Positions 19,057 to 28,135 are shown, numbered from the stretch's first letter. The stretch: DNA of 64,000 nt from Salirhabdus salicampi (GCF_024259515.1 NZ_JANBWE010000001.1:992001-1056000), one strand, 5' to 3'. A program made the numbers and translations. The notes: generated by a model not told the origin, from the sequence alone.

Positions 19057-20253
19057 GTGTTTATACAAAAGCATGAATTGAAAAAAGACGGGGATGTATA
19101 TGATATTATTCTTTACATAAAGCCGAACGAAGGCTTAGAGGAATTTTCCGAAGAATTAGGGAAAATATCTGAGTCTACAGGGAAAGACATTGACAAAATA
19201 GCAATAGGATATGTGAAACAAAGGTTTTCTAATTTACGAGTTAGAGGGATAAAAATTATGATGGGTGGAGTTTTAATTTCTTCAGTACTTATCGGAGGAG
19301 GAATGGGTCCAATTTTTGCTGAAGAGGATGCTACAGAACAACCCCCGACAGAGACAGTCTCTGAGGATGAAGCCACTTCACCAGAGAGTACTCCAGATGA
19401 AACTACAACCGATCCTGCAGAGGAAGATGTTACTGATGAAACGATAGTTGAGGAGACAGAAGATGAAGTTACTGAATCTCCAGGACTTCTCCCAGATAAC
19501 TTCTTTTATTTTGTTAAAGTGGCTACTGAAAAGATTCAGCTTGCTCTCACTTTTGATGACGTAAAACAAGCGCAATTATTGGCTGAATTCGCCGAGAAAA
19601 GAGTTGCAGAAGCAAATGCGCTAATTGAGAAAGGGAATACTGAACTTGCAGCAGAAAGTTTAGCGAAAGCATTAGAAAGTCAAGAGTTAGCTTTGGATTA
19701 TAGTGACCGGGCTACAGATGAAAAAGTAGCAGACAGTCCAACTTCAGATGTAAAAAGATCTTTAGAAGATAAAATCACGAAAAATACGTCAGCACTTTTA
19801 CTAGCCATGGAGAAAGTTGAAAATCCAAAAGCGAGAGAGGCTTTAGCTAAAAACGTAGAAAAGTCGTTTGAACGTATGTCAAAAAAATTAAATAAAATTA
19901 ATGAATTACAAGAGAAAATTGATAAGAAAAAAGCAAATGGTAACGATGAGGACATTGAGGACCTAGAGGATGACTTACAGGAATTAGAAGAAGAAATTGA
20001 TGAAGATCAAGAAGAGTTCGAGGAAGAAATGAATGAAGTAAAAGAAAAAGAAAACGAACATGTAAAGAATGAAAAGAAAAACAAAAGTAATGCCAAAAAA
20101 GAAGGGAAGGAAGAGAGAGCTTCAGGTGAGAAAAAAGGAAAGGAAAAGGGCGAGAAGAAAAACGAGCGTAAAAAGGAAGAAGAGAAAGAACGAGAATATG
20201 AAAAAGAAGAACAACATGAAGAGGAAGAAGAGCACGAAGAGGACGATGGTTAA
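19057..20253 (+). CDS. DUF5667-type envelope protein with acidic/basic coiled tail
   Basis: The GTG at 19057 (GAGGAGGT upstream) gives 398 residues. Residues 1-70 form a soluble N-terminal domain; residues 70-88 are hydrophobic (KIMMGGVLISSVLIGGG) and end in a possible cleavage site. An acidic Thr/Glu-rich linker is followed at about residue 147 by LPDNFFYFVKVATEKIQLALTF, the DUF5667 signature, then a helical region. The last 130 residues are almost only Glu, Lys and Asp and should be coiled-coil or disordered. The N-terminal domain resembles that of the SleB-like protein at 37725. The function is unknown. Confidence 0.7.
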   Translation: MFIQKHELKKDGDVYDIILYIKPNEGLEEFSEELGKISESTGKDIDKIAIGYVKQRFSNLRVRGIKIMMGGVLISSVLIGGGMGPIFAEEDATEQPPTETVSEDEATSPESTPDETTTDPAEEDVTDETIVEETEDEVTESPGLLPDNFFYFVKVATEKIQLALTFDDVKQAQLLAEFAEKRVAEANALIEKGNTELAAESLAKALESQELALDYSDRATDEKVADSPTSDVKRSLEDKITKNTSALLLAMEKVENPKAREALAKNVEKSFERMSKKLNKINELQEKIDKKKANGNDEDIEDLEDDLQELEEEIDEDQEEFEEEMNEVKEKENEHVKNEKKNKSNAKKEGKEERASGEKKGKEKGEKKNERKKEEEKEREYEKEEQHEEEEEHEEDDG

Positions 20254-20257
20254 TGGG

Positions 20258-20286
20258 AAAAGTGTATCTTATGGATACGCTTTTTC
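20258..20286 (+). terminator. Terminator after the DUF5667 gene
   Basis: Stem 20258-20268 with 20274-20284, TTTTT. Confidence 0.75.
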
Positions 20287-20300
20287 ATAATACATTTAAT

Positions 20301-20329
20301 TTGAGTAACATAAAAATTGCTAGTAAAAT
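20301..20329 (+). promoter_or_regulatory. Possible promoter of the selenocysteine redoxin gene
   Basis: TTGAGT, 17-bp spacer, TAAAAT. The start of transcription would fall just before the GGGAGGG ribosome site. Confidence 0.4.
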
Positions 20330-20350
20330 AAAAAAATAGGGAGGGATTCG

Positions 20351-21130
20351 ATGCTATTAACAAAAATGAAGGATATTACTTTACCTAATCTTGAAGGGGA
20401 ACAAGTATCTATTAATGATTATAAAGGAAAAAACACACTAATTTTTATGTGGGCTTCTTGGTGACGTTGTCGTGAACAACTGCCAGGATGGCAGAAAATT
20501 TATGACAAATATAAAGACGAAGAATTTGAAATTTTATCTGTTTCAGTTGATATACAAGGAGCTGAAGTAGCAAAACCTTATGCTGAAAACCAGTCATTTA
20601 CAACGGTTATAGATTCTGAAAACGTATTCGCAAATTTATTTGGCTTTAAAATTGTACCGAATGCTATTTTTATTGATAAAGAAGGGACAATAAGGTTAAT
20701 TAAACAAGGCTTCCACGTTACGAACGAAGAACATGTTCAGGCTGTTAAACAATTAATTCGTGGTGATGTAGAAAAAGTTACATTCGATGACCAATATTAT
20801 GAACCGAAAACAGATGTAAGTGAAATCGAAAAACAGCTTTCTGAAACGAAGTTTAAACTAGGCATGGAATATGCCAAAAATGGACAAAAAGAAAAAGCAT
20901 TAAAAGAATTAGACGAGGCTCTCCTGTTAGATACTAACAACTTTTTAATTAGAAAACAGCGTTGGTACATCCGATATCCGGAAAAGTTTTCCCCGACTAT
21001 CGATACGGAATGGCAGCAAAAACAACTACAAAAGGAAAGAGCGGAGGAGGAGGCCCTAAAAGGAGACCTTGTCTGCGGACCTGATGGATGTGTAATACCT
21101 GGAACGACAAAAAACACTATACCTAAATAA
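20351..21130 (+). CDS. Redoxin-domain selenoprotein with in-frame UGA (Sec38)
   Basis: From the ATG at 20351 (AGGGAGGG upstream) the frame reads to UGA at 20462-20464 and, if that is selenocysteine, on to 21130, giving 259 residues. The UGA falls in WASW-U-RCREQLP, exactly where TlpA/AhpC-type redoxins carry WCxxCREELP. The motif is UxC, one residue shorter than the usual CxxC. Residues 1-140 form the thioredoxin-like domain (FKIVPNAIFIDKEG contains the cis-proline region). Residues 165-215 are helical and TPR-like, and a CGPDGC motif lies near the C-terminus. A hairpin 20 nt after the UGA fits a bSECIS. Without Sec decoding the gene would be split in two. Confidence 0.85.
20480..20494 (+). 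promoter_or_regulatory. bSECIS-like hairpin of the redoxin selenoprotein
   Basis: CTGCC and GGCAG enclose the loop AGGAT. The loop starts 20 nt after the UGA, inside the accepted range, and has G in its second position as in known bacterial SECIS elements. Confidence 0.7.
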
Positions 21131-21133
21131 CCG

Positions 21134-21166
21134 AGAGCCTTCACATATTATGTGAAGGTTCTTTAT
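21134..21166 (+). terminator. Terminator after the redoxin selenoprotein gene
   Basis: Long stem 21135-21147 with 21149-21161 and a T-rich tail. Confidence 0.7.
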
Positions 21167-21289
21167 CTTATTAGATAGAGTCAATCCGAAATATTTTCTC
21201 TTATATTTTCTTTATGAACAGATACTACAATTATAGATAGGTCTTTGAATATAATATTAAAGTCAATTTAATATAAGGAGATAGTTAAC

Positions 21290-22054
21290 ATGTGTTTAAT
21301 AACATTTGCGTATAAAGCACATAAAAAATACAACTTAATAGTTGCGGCGAACAGAGATGAATTTTATGAAAGACCGACTGCTCCAGCGCAGTATTGGGAT
21401 GACGCACCACATATACTTGCAGGGAGAGATTTGCACAGAATGGGAACGTGGATGGGCGTAACGAAACAAGGTAAATTTGCAGCGCTTACAAATTATCGGA
21501 ACGGGGAGGAGAAACAAGCAACCAAACGGTCGAGAGGAGAATTGGTGAAGGACTTTTTAATGGATGATGAGACTCCTGTTTCATATTTAGAAAAAGTCCA
21601 AATGCGAAAGGGACAATATCCGGGTTTTAACTTACTCGTTGGAGATCATAACGGTCTTTATTATTACTCCAATATTAATGATACCATTTATACTTTAGAA
21701 CCAGGAATTTATGGTCTGAGCAATCATTTTATTAACAGTCCTTGGCCAAAAGTTATAAAAGGGAAAAAAGGACTGGAAAGATGCTTAAAATGTTCAAACA
21801 GTGTCATGGAAGATTGTTTATTTTCTAGTCTTCAACGTGCCGAATCCCCTCCTGATGAACAATTACCACAAACCGGTATACCGTTAGAGTGGGAGCGTAA
21901 ACTATCACCTATATTTATTAAAACCGATACCTATGGAACAAGAGCTTCAACATTATTATTTATAACGGATAAACAAATTCAGTTTACCGAAAGAACGTTT
22001 GAAGGTGAGAAGTACAAAGACCGAAACTTTACTTTTTACATAAATGAGACTTGA
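21290..22054 (+). CDS. NRDE-family protein (TANGO2-like)
   Basis: The 254-residue protein begins MCLITFAYK and has AANRDEFYERPTAPAQYW at residues 19-36, the signature that names the NRDE family, then GRDLHRMGTWMGV. An N-terminal cysteine directly after Met is typical and suggests an Ntn-hydrolase-like fold. The human homologue TANGO2 is linked to heme and lipid handling; bacterial roles are unproven. It sits between two selenoprotein genes on the same strand, 42 bp before the next one. Confidence 0.85.
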   Translation: MCLITFAYKAHKKYNLIVAANRDEFYERPTAPAQYWDDAPHILAGRDLHRMGTWMGVTKQGKFAALTNYRNGEEKQATKRSRGELVKDFLMDDETPVSYLEKVQMRKGQYPGFNLLVGDHNGLYYYSNINDTIYTLEPGIYGLSNHFINSPWPKVIKGKKGLERCLKCSNSVMEDCLFSSLQRAESPPDEQLPQTGIPLEWERKLSPIFIKTDTYGTRASTLLFITDKQIQFTERTFEGEKYKDRNFTFYINET

Positions 22055-22095
22055 TGTTTAGTTTGAAATTGTTTTATGAGGGAGTGCAAAATTCT

Positions 22096-22857
22096 ATGAA
22101 GTTAAAGACGAAGATAAAGTCCAAATTCATTATAACCCTTTCTAAATATTTTCCTAATTTTTATAAAAATGTAACAGTTACCAGCGTAAAAAAGCATGAA
22201 TCAATAAGAGTATCACCTTTAATGAAACCTTTAGAAGAGTGCAAAATAGCACTTATTTCTACAGCTGGTGTTCATAAAAAAGACGACAAACCATTTGATA
22301 TTGATAATCCGAAAGGGGACCATTCAATTAGGACAATACCTAGTGACGCTACAGAGAACGAATTATCTGTGACACACATTTATTACGATACGAAGTATGC
22401 AAAAATTGACTCTTCCATTGTATTCCCAATTAAACAACTTCAACAGTTAAGAAAAGATGGAATTATTGGATCATTAGCAGAACGAAACATCGGTTTAAAT
22501 GGAGGTATTTTAGATACTCATCTTGTTGAAAAGGAGTCAATACCTAAAGTTACTCAAATATTAAAAGAGGATCAAGTGGACGCGACCCTTTTGCTTCCTG
22601 GCTGAGGTGCATGTCATCATGTGCTCGGGCTGTATGCCCGAGCTTTAGAGCAAGAAGGAATTTCTACTGCTATGATTACTTTACTTCCAGAGGTTACCGA
22701 CAAGGTTGGTGTACCTAGATCATTACACGTTCCCTTTCAACTAGGAAAACCTTGTGGTGAGCCGTTTGATAGCAGTACAAGAAGATCAGTTCTTCTACAA
22801 TTACTGAACCTTTTAAAGCATCCATCTAAAAATGTTTCGAAATATAGGATTGAATGA
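22096..22857 (+). CDS. PrdB/GrdB-like selenoprotein, in-frame UGA (Sec170)
   Basis: I take the ATG at 22096 (GAGGGAGTG upstream), giving 253 residues if UGA at 22603-22605 is decoded. The context is LLLPG-U-GACHHV, matching the UxxCH site of proline reductase PrdB and glycine reductase GrdB. The length is near PrdB (about 240 residues) and far below GrdB (about 430). STAGVHKKDDKPFD and GDHSIRTIP in the N-terminal half recur in the paralogue at 28792. No PrdA, GrdA or GrdC partners are in the window, so amino acid reduction is unlikely; the substrate is unknown. The leading 40 residues are basic and not shared with the paralogue. Confidence 0.85.
22623..22643 (+). promoter_or_regulatory. bSECIS-like hairpin of the first PrdB/GrdB-like selenoprotein
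   Basis: Perfect 8-bp stem GCTCGGGC with GCCCGAGC around the loop TGTAT. The loop begins 25 nt after the UGA and again has G second. Confidence 0.78.
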
Positions 22858-23706
22858 TCATTGTCTTAAGAGGGGAAGAGTGCAACAACGGAAAGAACCA
22901 CCTGACTTAATAATTTCAGTTATATCTACTTCAATCACATCGAATCCTTTTTCACGTAATTGTTGATTTACATTTTTATTAACAGGTAAACTAAATATTT
23001 GATTATTTCCAATACAAAGCACATTAGTTCCCAATGTAAACTGTTCTTCTTTTGTTACCTTGATTAATTCATAACGGGAACTAAATAAATCAATATCTTC
23101 TTGCGTAAGCGCTTCTGGGTATATAATAGCCACCTCAGGAGAGACAACATTAAAGACACAATCTAAATGTAAATATTTTTCCTTAAATGGTATAGCTTTA
23201 ACTTTAAATTTTGGCAATAAGGTTTGTAGGTGGTCTACCGCAGCTTGGTTTGTACGATTACTTAACCCAACATATATCGTATCTTGGTCAATAATTACAT
23301 CGCCGCCCTCAATCTTATCCCCAATTAAATTATAATAAGGTAACTCTTCATCTTCTAACCATTGCCTCAATACATCCTCTTCACCTTTACGTACCTTATG
23401 ACCCATCTCAGCTACAAAAGTTGTTTGTCCTAATGTGAAACCGATATCCCGTGTAAATACCTGTTCAGGGAACTTCTTATGATATGGTAACAGAATGGTT
23501 TCTACATTACGGTTATTCAATTCCTTTACAAAAGCTCGATGTTGATCTAAAGCTTTTTCAATATGAATCCCTTCATCCTTAAATTTTTTTTGCGTGTCAT
23601 TGATAACCTCACGAATCGTCATGTATTGCGGTTGACAAAGGATTACTCGTTTTAATACGCCATACTCACTATAAACTACAGTTTTTGACTTGTATTGGCT
23701 TTCCAT
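22858..23706 (-). CDS. Dimethylargininase/amidinotransferase-family hydrolase (YkgA-like)
   Basis: The 282 residues show the pentein fold of arginine-modifying enzymes: EQVFTRDIGF near residue 82, EGGDVII near residue 134, HLDCVFNVVSP near residue 185 with the catalytic histidine, and GGSFRCCTLPL at the C-terminus with the nucleophilic cysteine (Cys274 or Cys275). This pattern suits DDAH-like hydrolases releasing citrulline or related guanidine hydrolysis. The stop directly abuts the convergent selenoprotein stop with no spacer. Confidence 0.85.
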   Translation of the reverse strand: MESQYKSKTVVYSEYGVLKRVILCQPQYMTIREVINDTQKKFKDEGIHIEKALDQHRAFVKELNNRNVETILLPYHKKFPEQVFTRDIGFTLGQTTFVAEMGHKVRKGEEDVLRQWLEDEELPYYNLIGDKIEGGDVIIDQDTIYVGLSNRTNQAAVDHLQTLLPKFKVKAIPFKEKYLHLDCVFNVVSPEVAIIYPEALTQEDIDLFSSRYELIKVTKEEQFTLGTNVLCIGNNQIFSLPVNKNVNQQLREKGFDVIEVDITEIIKSGGSFRCCTLPLLRQ

Positions 23707-23785
23707 TTATATCTCCTCCTATACTACACTTCATTTAGTATTTACTATGATGTACAAATTAGTATAAAAAGGTGAGAAGAACTGT

Positions 23786-23983
23786 ATGATATACATACAT
23801 AAGTTTGAAGGTTTCATACATTTTATGGCAAACCACGGTAAATTAGCTAATGATATAGGGAAACATTTAATGAGAAATTATACAGACGTAAAGGAAAACG
23901 ATCCAATAATGATGCAGTTAATAAAGGATTTTATTGGTCGTGTAAAGAGAGAACAGTCGCTAAAGACTGTGATATTAATTTGA
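23786..23983 (+). CDS. Small hypothetical protein, 65 residues
   Basis: The ATG at 23786 is eight bases after AAAGGTGAG. The short mainly helical product (KFEGFIHFMANHGKLANDIG at the start of its middle part) is not recognised. It is divergent from the YkgA-like gene. The following 310 bp to 24293 hold no gene I can support, only the terminator of the next minus-strand gene. Confidence 0.45.
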   Translation: MIYIHKFEGFIHFMANHGKLANDIGKHLMRNYTDVKENDPIMMQLIKDFIGRVKREQSLKTVILI

Positions 23984-24243
23984 GAATGAGAACATCTTGT
24001 CCTGTTTGTTTATCCCTAACTACTGTTACATGTATGAGACAATCTTATATAAACATATAATTATGTATCACAGTTAGGGGAGGGGATTCTCTTTTTAAAG
24101 GGTATTGATATACAGTTAGTTTCCTTTGTGGGTGTTTCTATAATGAAAGAATACTGGCTGTATTATGGTCTCCCTCGTATTTCTATTGGCAGTTAAAAGA
24201 TAGTGTTTGATTAACACATAATTCATCTCAAGTAATGACATAT

Positions 24244-24282
24244 AAAATGAAACGCCCCTAGAGTAAAGGGGCGTTTCATTTT
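24244..24282 (-). terminator. Terminator after the beta-propeller lipoprotein gene
   Basis: A 15-bp palindrome (24244-24258 with 24268-24282), T-rich on both strands. Confidence 0.8.
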
Positions 24283-24293
24283 ATATGTTATCG

Positions 24294-25310
24294 TTAACAG
24301 CTTCCTCCTATACCAGGAAGAGCCTTTATTTCAATTCCGTGTGGTGAGTGACCTACTTTAATGTCTTCTGTAATATTTAATGTTTCCATGTCTATTACAC
24401 TCACTTTATTTGTAGCTCCTAATGTTACATAAGCCTTCGTCTCTTTACGATTAAAGGATATATGCTTTGCACCTGGCAATTCCTCAATAGTTTGAACAAC
24501 TTCATTCGTTTCTAAGTTTACAATTTCCACTTGGTTACTTTCTTGTTCTGTAATGACGGCTACCGTTTCGTTTTCAGAAATGACGAAGTCTGTTGCGTTT
24601 CCATTTAAAGGTACAGTAGATATTTCCTCAAAAGTTACTGTGTCATAAATTTCTAACTGATTAGATCCGCTAGCTGCAACATACAATCTTGAACCATCTT
24701 CATTAAGTCTAAGCACTCTTGGTACTTTCCCGGTTTTCATTGTATGAGTAACTGTCTCGTTTTCTATATCAATGACAAACACTTTCCCATTCTCATGGTC
24801 AGTAACAAAAAGATTTTTATTACCAAGCGCTATATAATTTGATTTGGCGCCATCACCTAAATCAATTTTACTCACTACCTCTTCTGTTTTTATATCAATC
24901 ACTTCTACATATTGGTCCCCAACAGTAGTCACATATAATGTCTGGTTATTTTTGCTAAGTGCTAATCCATGTGGTAGAGGCCCTACTTCGATTTCTTTTT
25001 CCTGTTCCAACGTTTGAGTATTAATAATCCCAATAGTACTGCTATTTTGATTGGCTACATATGCTGTTCGCATTGTACTATCAAATACAATGTTTGTTGG
25101 CTTTTCACTAGTCTTAATTGTACCTACTGGTTGACTTTCTTGTATATCAATAATCGTAATTTGATTATCAGTTTCACTTGGTACGTAAAATTGAACCTTC
25201 GTTAACTTTCCAGCTTCTTCTCTTAAAGCGGCTTCGTCCTTTGAAATCATTGCACAACCTGTTAAAATAAAGGCGATAAATCCTAGTAGGATACTTTTAT
25301 ATTTAAGCAT
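24294..25310 (-). CDS. YncE-like beta-propeller lipoprotein
   Basis: The 338-residue product has a lipoprotein signal with lipobox LTGC (Cys19). The rest is a series of about seven blocks with patterns such as VIDI, PHGLALSKNNQTLYVTT and VAASGSNQLEIYD, the YVTN/YncE-type surface beta-propeller. It ends in GIGGSC. It should be anchored outside the membrane. The divergent neighbour is the rhodanese lipoprotein gene, 109 bp away, so both may serve one envelope process, but no ligand can be named. Confidence 0.82.
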   Translation of the reverse strand: MLKYKSILLGFIAFILTGCAMISKDEAALREEAGKLTKVQFYVPSETDNQITIIDIQESQPVGTIKTSEKPTNIVFDSTMRTAYVANQNSSTIGIINTQTLEQEKEIEVGPLPHGLALSKNNQTLYVTTVGDQYVEVIDIKTEEVVSKIDLGDGAKSNYIALGNKNLFVTDHENGKVFVIDIENETVTHTMKTGKVPRVLRLNEDGSRLYVAASGSNQLEIYDTVTFEEISTVPLNGNATDFVISENETVAVITEQESNQVEIVNLETNEVVQTIEELPGAKHISFNRKETKAYVTLGATNKVSVIDMETLNITEDIKVGHSPHGIEIKALPGIGGSC

Positions 25311-25419
25311 TTCACAATTCCTCCATAATTTTTAGTATTAATTCCTTGTAATCTTATCGGAATAAGAGTAGTATGTTTTTGTAACAAAAACTATAATACA
25401 TCTTAGGGAGGAAGTAAAG

Positions 25420-26346
25420 TTGAATAAACTAGGAGTTTTGCTTTCTATTATTTTATCAATCTCATTAATTGCATGTTCTCAACAAGAAACAAGTAAAGAG
25501 GGCGATTCAAACAATAATAAAGAAGAAACAACTTATCCCAATGCTGAGTTGTTAGTAGATACAGAGTGGGTAGTTGAGAATTTAAATGATGAAAATGTAC
25601 ATTTTGTAGATATGCGCGCAGAAGGTTATGAAGGTGGACATATTCCAGGTGCAGCAAACATTACTTGGCCAGAAATTGCTGATCCAGACAATGAATTTGA
25701 TGGCGTCTTGTTACCACCTGAAGGTTTCGCAACAAAAATGCAGGAAATCGGAATTAATGTGAATGATACGATTGTCATTTATGATGACGGTTCAAGTTTA
25801 AGTGCAGCACGCTTGTTTTATGCACTAGAGTATTACGGACATCAAGATGTTAAAATTTATAATGGTGGATTCACAGCATGGTTACATTCAGGAAATGATG
25901 TCTCCACAGAAACTCCGGAAATTGTAGTAGGGGATTTCGAACCAACGGCAAACGAAGATTTAGCTTGTGATATTGGTGGTATAAAAGAAGCAATTGAAGA
26001 TGAAAACATAGTTATTCTTGATACGAGATCTGAGGGAGAGTACAATGGTGAAGATGTTCGTGCTGAGCGTGGAGGGCACGTTCCGAATGCTGTTCATATA
26101 GAATGGAGTGAAGCCATTACGGAAGTGGATGGTGTACCTACCTTCAAATCTTTCGAAGATTTAACGGAGTTATATGAAAGTAAAGGTGTAACTAAGGATA
26201 AAACCGTTATCCCTTATTGCCAAACTAACGTGCGAGGTGCTCACACGTACTTCACATTAAGGCTTTTAGGTTATGATTCTATTATGCCGTATGAAGGTTC
26301 TTGGGCTGAGTATGGGAATACTCCAGAAGCAAAAATTGAAAAGTAG
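25420..26346 (+). CDS. Rhodanese (thiosulfate sulfurtransferase-like) lipoprotein
   Basis: The TTG at 25420 (AGGGAGGAAG upstream) gives 308 residues with a lipobox SLIAC, Cys19. Two rhodanese domains follow. The first (about 45-155) has DDGSSLSAAR instead of a catalytic cysteine and is inactive by sequence. The second (about 175-300) carries CQTNVRG at residues 267-273, so Cys267 is the persulfide site. This two-domain plan is that of thiosulfate/mercaptopyruvate sulfurtransferases, but here it is anchored outside the cell. It leads a four-gene operon with another rhodanese, a TusA-like carrier and a YeeE-type transporter. Confidence 0.88.
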   Translation: MNKLGVLLSIILSISLIACSQQETSKEGDSNNNKEETTYPNAELLVDTEWVVENLNDENVHFVDMRAEGYEGGHIPGAANITWPEIADPDNEFDGVLLPPEGFATKMQEIGINVNDTIVIYDDGSSLSAARLFYALEYYGHQDVKIYNGGFTAWLHSGNDVSTETPEIVVGDFEPTANEDLACDIGGIKEAIEDENIVILDTRSEGEYNGEDVRAERGGHVPNAVHIEWSEAITEVDGVPTFKSFEDLTELYESKGVTKDKTVIPYCQTNVRGAHTYFTLRLLGYDSIMPYEGSWAEYGNTPEAKIEK

Positions 26347-26354
26347 GTGATGAA

Positions 26355-26714
26355 ATGGCTTACGAAAACGAAGGTGTCATACAAATTGATGTAGATGAAT
26401 TAAAAGAAGCTTTACGTGACGATGAAACGATCGTCATTGATATTCGTGAACATGAAGAATATGTGGCTGGGCACATTCCTGGTCTACCTCTCATTCCAAT
26501 GAGTGAAATTGTAGACGTAGTTGATGAGTTCGAAAAGGACCGTTCCTATGTATTAGTGTGCAGAAGCGGACGAAGAAGCCATGAGACGTCGAAATTCTTC
26601 CAAATGAATGGTATTAAAAATGTGAAAAATTACGCTGGTGGAATGCTCGTATGGGACGGAGAGATTGCAGTAGGCGAAGAAAATATTGTGAAGGAAGTAA
26701 AAGAGATTTATTGA
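26355..26714 (+). CDS. Single-domain cytoplasmic rhodanese
   Basis: The 119-residue protein has no signal. VIDIREHEEYVAGHIPG near residue 27 is the classical rhodanese entry, and CRSGRRSHE at residues 69-77 carries the active Cys69. It starts eight bases after the rhodanese lipoprotein gene and ends 12 bp before the TusA-like gene, so an intracellular relay of persulfide sulfur or selenide in sequence with those neighbours is the natural reading. Confidence 0.9.
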   Translation: MAYENEGVIQIDVDELKEALRDDETIVIDIREHEEYVAGHIPGLPLIPMSEIVDVVDEFEKDRSYVLVCRSGRRSHETSKFFQMNGIKNVKNYAGGMLVWDGEIAVGEENIVKEVKEIY

Positions 26715-26726
26715 GGAGGAATCATA

Positions 26727-26987
26727 ATGGCTTTAACAAAAGAAGAATTATCAGTTATTGAACCAGACCATTTAGTGGACGGAATTGGAGAAGTTTGTCC
26801 ACATACTTTAAATATTGCTTTAAAGGCTTTGAAGAAAGCAAAACCTGGTGAGGTAGTCGTAGAAGTCACAGATCATTCTATAGCTACAAAAACAATTCCA
26901 GCTGCTGTGAAAATGAATAAAATTGCAGAAGTGCTCGGAATTGTTTCTGAAAACGGCGAGTATAAAATATACTTGAAAAAGCTGTAA
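26727..26987 (+). CDS. TusA/SirA-like sulfur carrier
   Basis: The 86 residues include DGIGEVCPHTLNIALKAL, with the TusA-type Cys24-Pro25 pair, and a C-terminal beta-alpha-beta pattern. TusA-like proteins carry a persulfide; relatives encoded next to YeeE/YedE transporters serve thiosulfate uptake (TsuB) or selenium metabolism. It has an N-terminal extension of about 15 residues compared with E. coli TusA. GAGGAGG precedes the start. Confidence 0.88.
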   Translation: MALTKEELSVIEPDHLVDGIGEVCPHTLNIALKALKKAKPGEVVVEVTDHSIATKTIPAAVKMNKIAEVLGIVSENGEYKIYLKKL

Positions 26988-27007
26988 CAGCGGAGGATTA
27001 GATCAAC

Positions 27008-28135
27008 ATGTTCTTTATAATAGATATGTTTATTCTTGCTAGTATTTTTGGTTTTTTGTATGGCTTTCTACTTCAAAAAGCAGATTTCTGTTTTACAGCC
27101 TCAATAAGAGACTGGATTAGCGTTCGAGATAGTCGAATCGGGAAAGGGGTTCTCGTTCTTATTGCTACGGCTTTAGTCGGTTGGGGACTCGTACTCACGT
27201 TAGGGCTTGCTACTGTTGAAAAACTATGGACCGTTCCCGTTGGATTTTCTAATTTAATTGGTGGAGTTTTATTCGGAATTGGCATGACAATTGCAGGTAG
27301 CTGTGCTTCCGGTGCCTTATATCGTGCTGGTATGGGATATATCCAGTTTTGGATTGTCATTGCTTGTATGATGATAGGAAATATATTATTTGCGTTTATT
27401 TATAACCCATGGGCACAAAGTGCAATAGAGCCACTTTTAGTAACAGATCAAGGATATAGCTTATATCAATTAAACTTGCCATTTTTGCTACTTCCTTTAT
27501 TAATTGTTGGTATAATGCTTTTGCTTGCTGTACGACAATTCGGTTGGAAAGGCATTGCCAGTGGAATAAAAGACTCCATACAAGATGTAAAAGGAAATCC
27601 TTTTACAAAGAGTCATTGGGATATTAGATTCGTTGCTGTTCTCATAGGTATCATTGCAACAGTTCAATTCGTAGTCATGTCTTCTTTAAGTATTACAGGT
27701 CCAGAAACACGTATAGCAAGTGTGCTGTTATCCTTCGTTTTTGGCGAAGACTTTATCTTACAAAATACGTATTTAAATGGAATGTTTGCTGATTTTCCGG
27801 TGATTGGAATTGGACCAGAAGAAACACTTATTATCTTCATGATTTTTGGTGCCTTTGTTTCAGCACTATTAAGTAAAAGTTTCAAAATCCGTAAACCTAA
27901 AGCTTCTAGATTACCATATGCTATTGGAGGCGGATTACTTATGGGCGTTGCATCCAGAATCGCACCAGGATGTAACATTGCGAATATCATCCCCGGAGTT
28001 GGAGGGATGTCACTAAGTAGTATTATTGTCATCTTTGGAATGGTTATTGGAGTCTTTATTGCAACAGCCTACATTTTTAAAATGCCTTTGTTATTATTCC
28101 AAAAAATGGATTTTGACTTTGATGAGAATATGTAA
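27008..28135 (+). CDS. YeeE/YedE-family transporter (thiosulfate or selenium uptake)
   Basis: The 375-residue protein has about nine to ten hydrophobic helices in two related halves. Conserved cysteines appear in AGSCASGALYRAGMG (Cys99) and APGCNIANIIPG (Cys322), the pair expected of YeeE/YedE transporters where they relay the substrate. YeeE (TsuA) imports thiosulfate; YedE homologues co-occur with selenium use. The operon partners and the selenoprotein genes on both sides make either substrate plausible. A terminator ends the operon. Confidence 0.88.
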   Translation: MFFIIDMFILASIFGFLYGFLLQKADFCFTASIRDWISVRDSRIGKGVLVLIATALVGWGLVLTLGLATVEKLWTVPVGFSNLIGGVLFGIGMTIAGSCASGALYRAGMGYIQFWIVIACMMIGNILFAFIYNPWAQSAIEPLLVTDQGYSLYQLNLPFLLLPLLIVGIMLLLAVRQFGWKGIASGIKDSIQDVKGNPFTKSHWDIRFVAVLIGIIATVQFVVMSSLSITGPETRIASVLLSFVFGEDFILQNTYLNGMFADFPVIGIGPEETLIIFMIFGAFVSALLSKSFKIRKPKASRLPYAIGGGLLMGVASRIAPGCNIANIIPGVGGMSLSSIIVIFGMVIGVFIATAYIFKMPLLLFQKMDFDFDENM

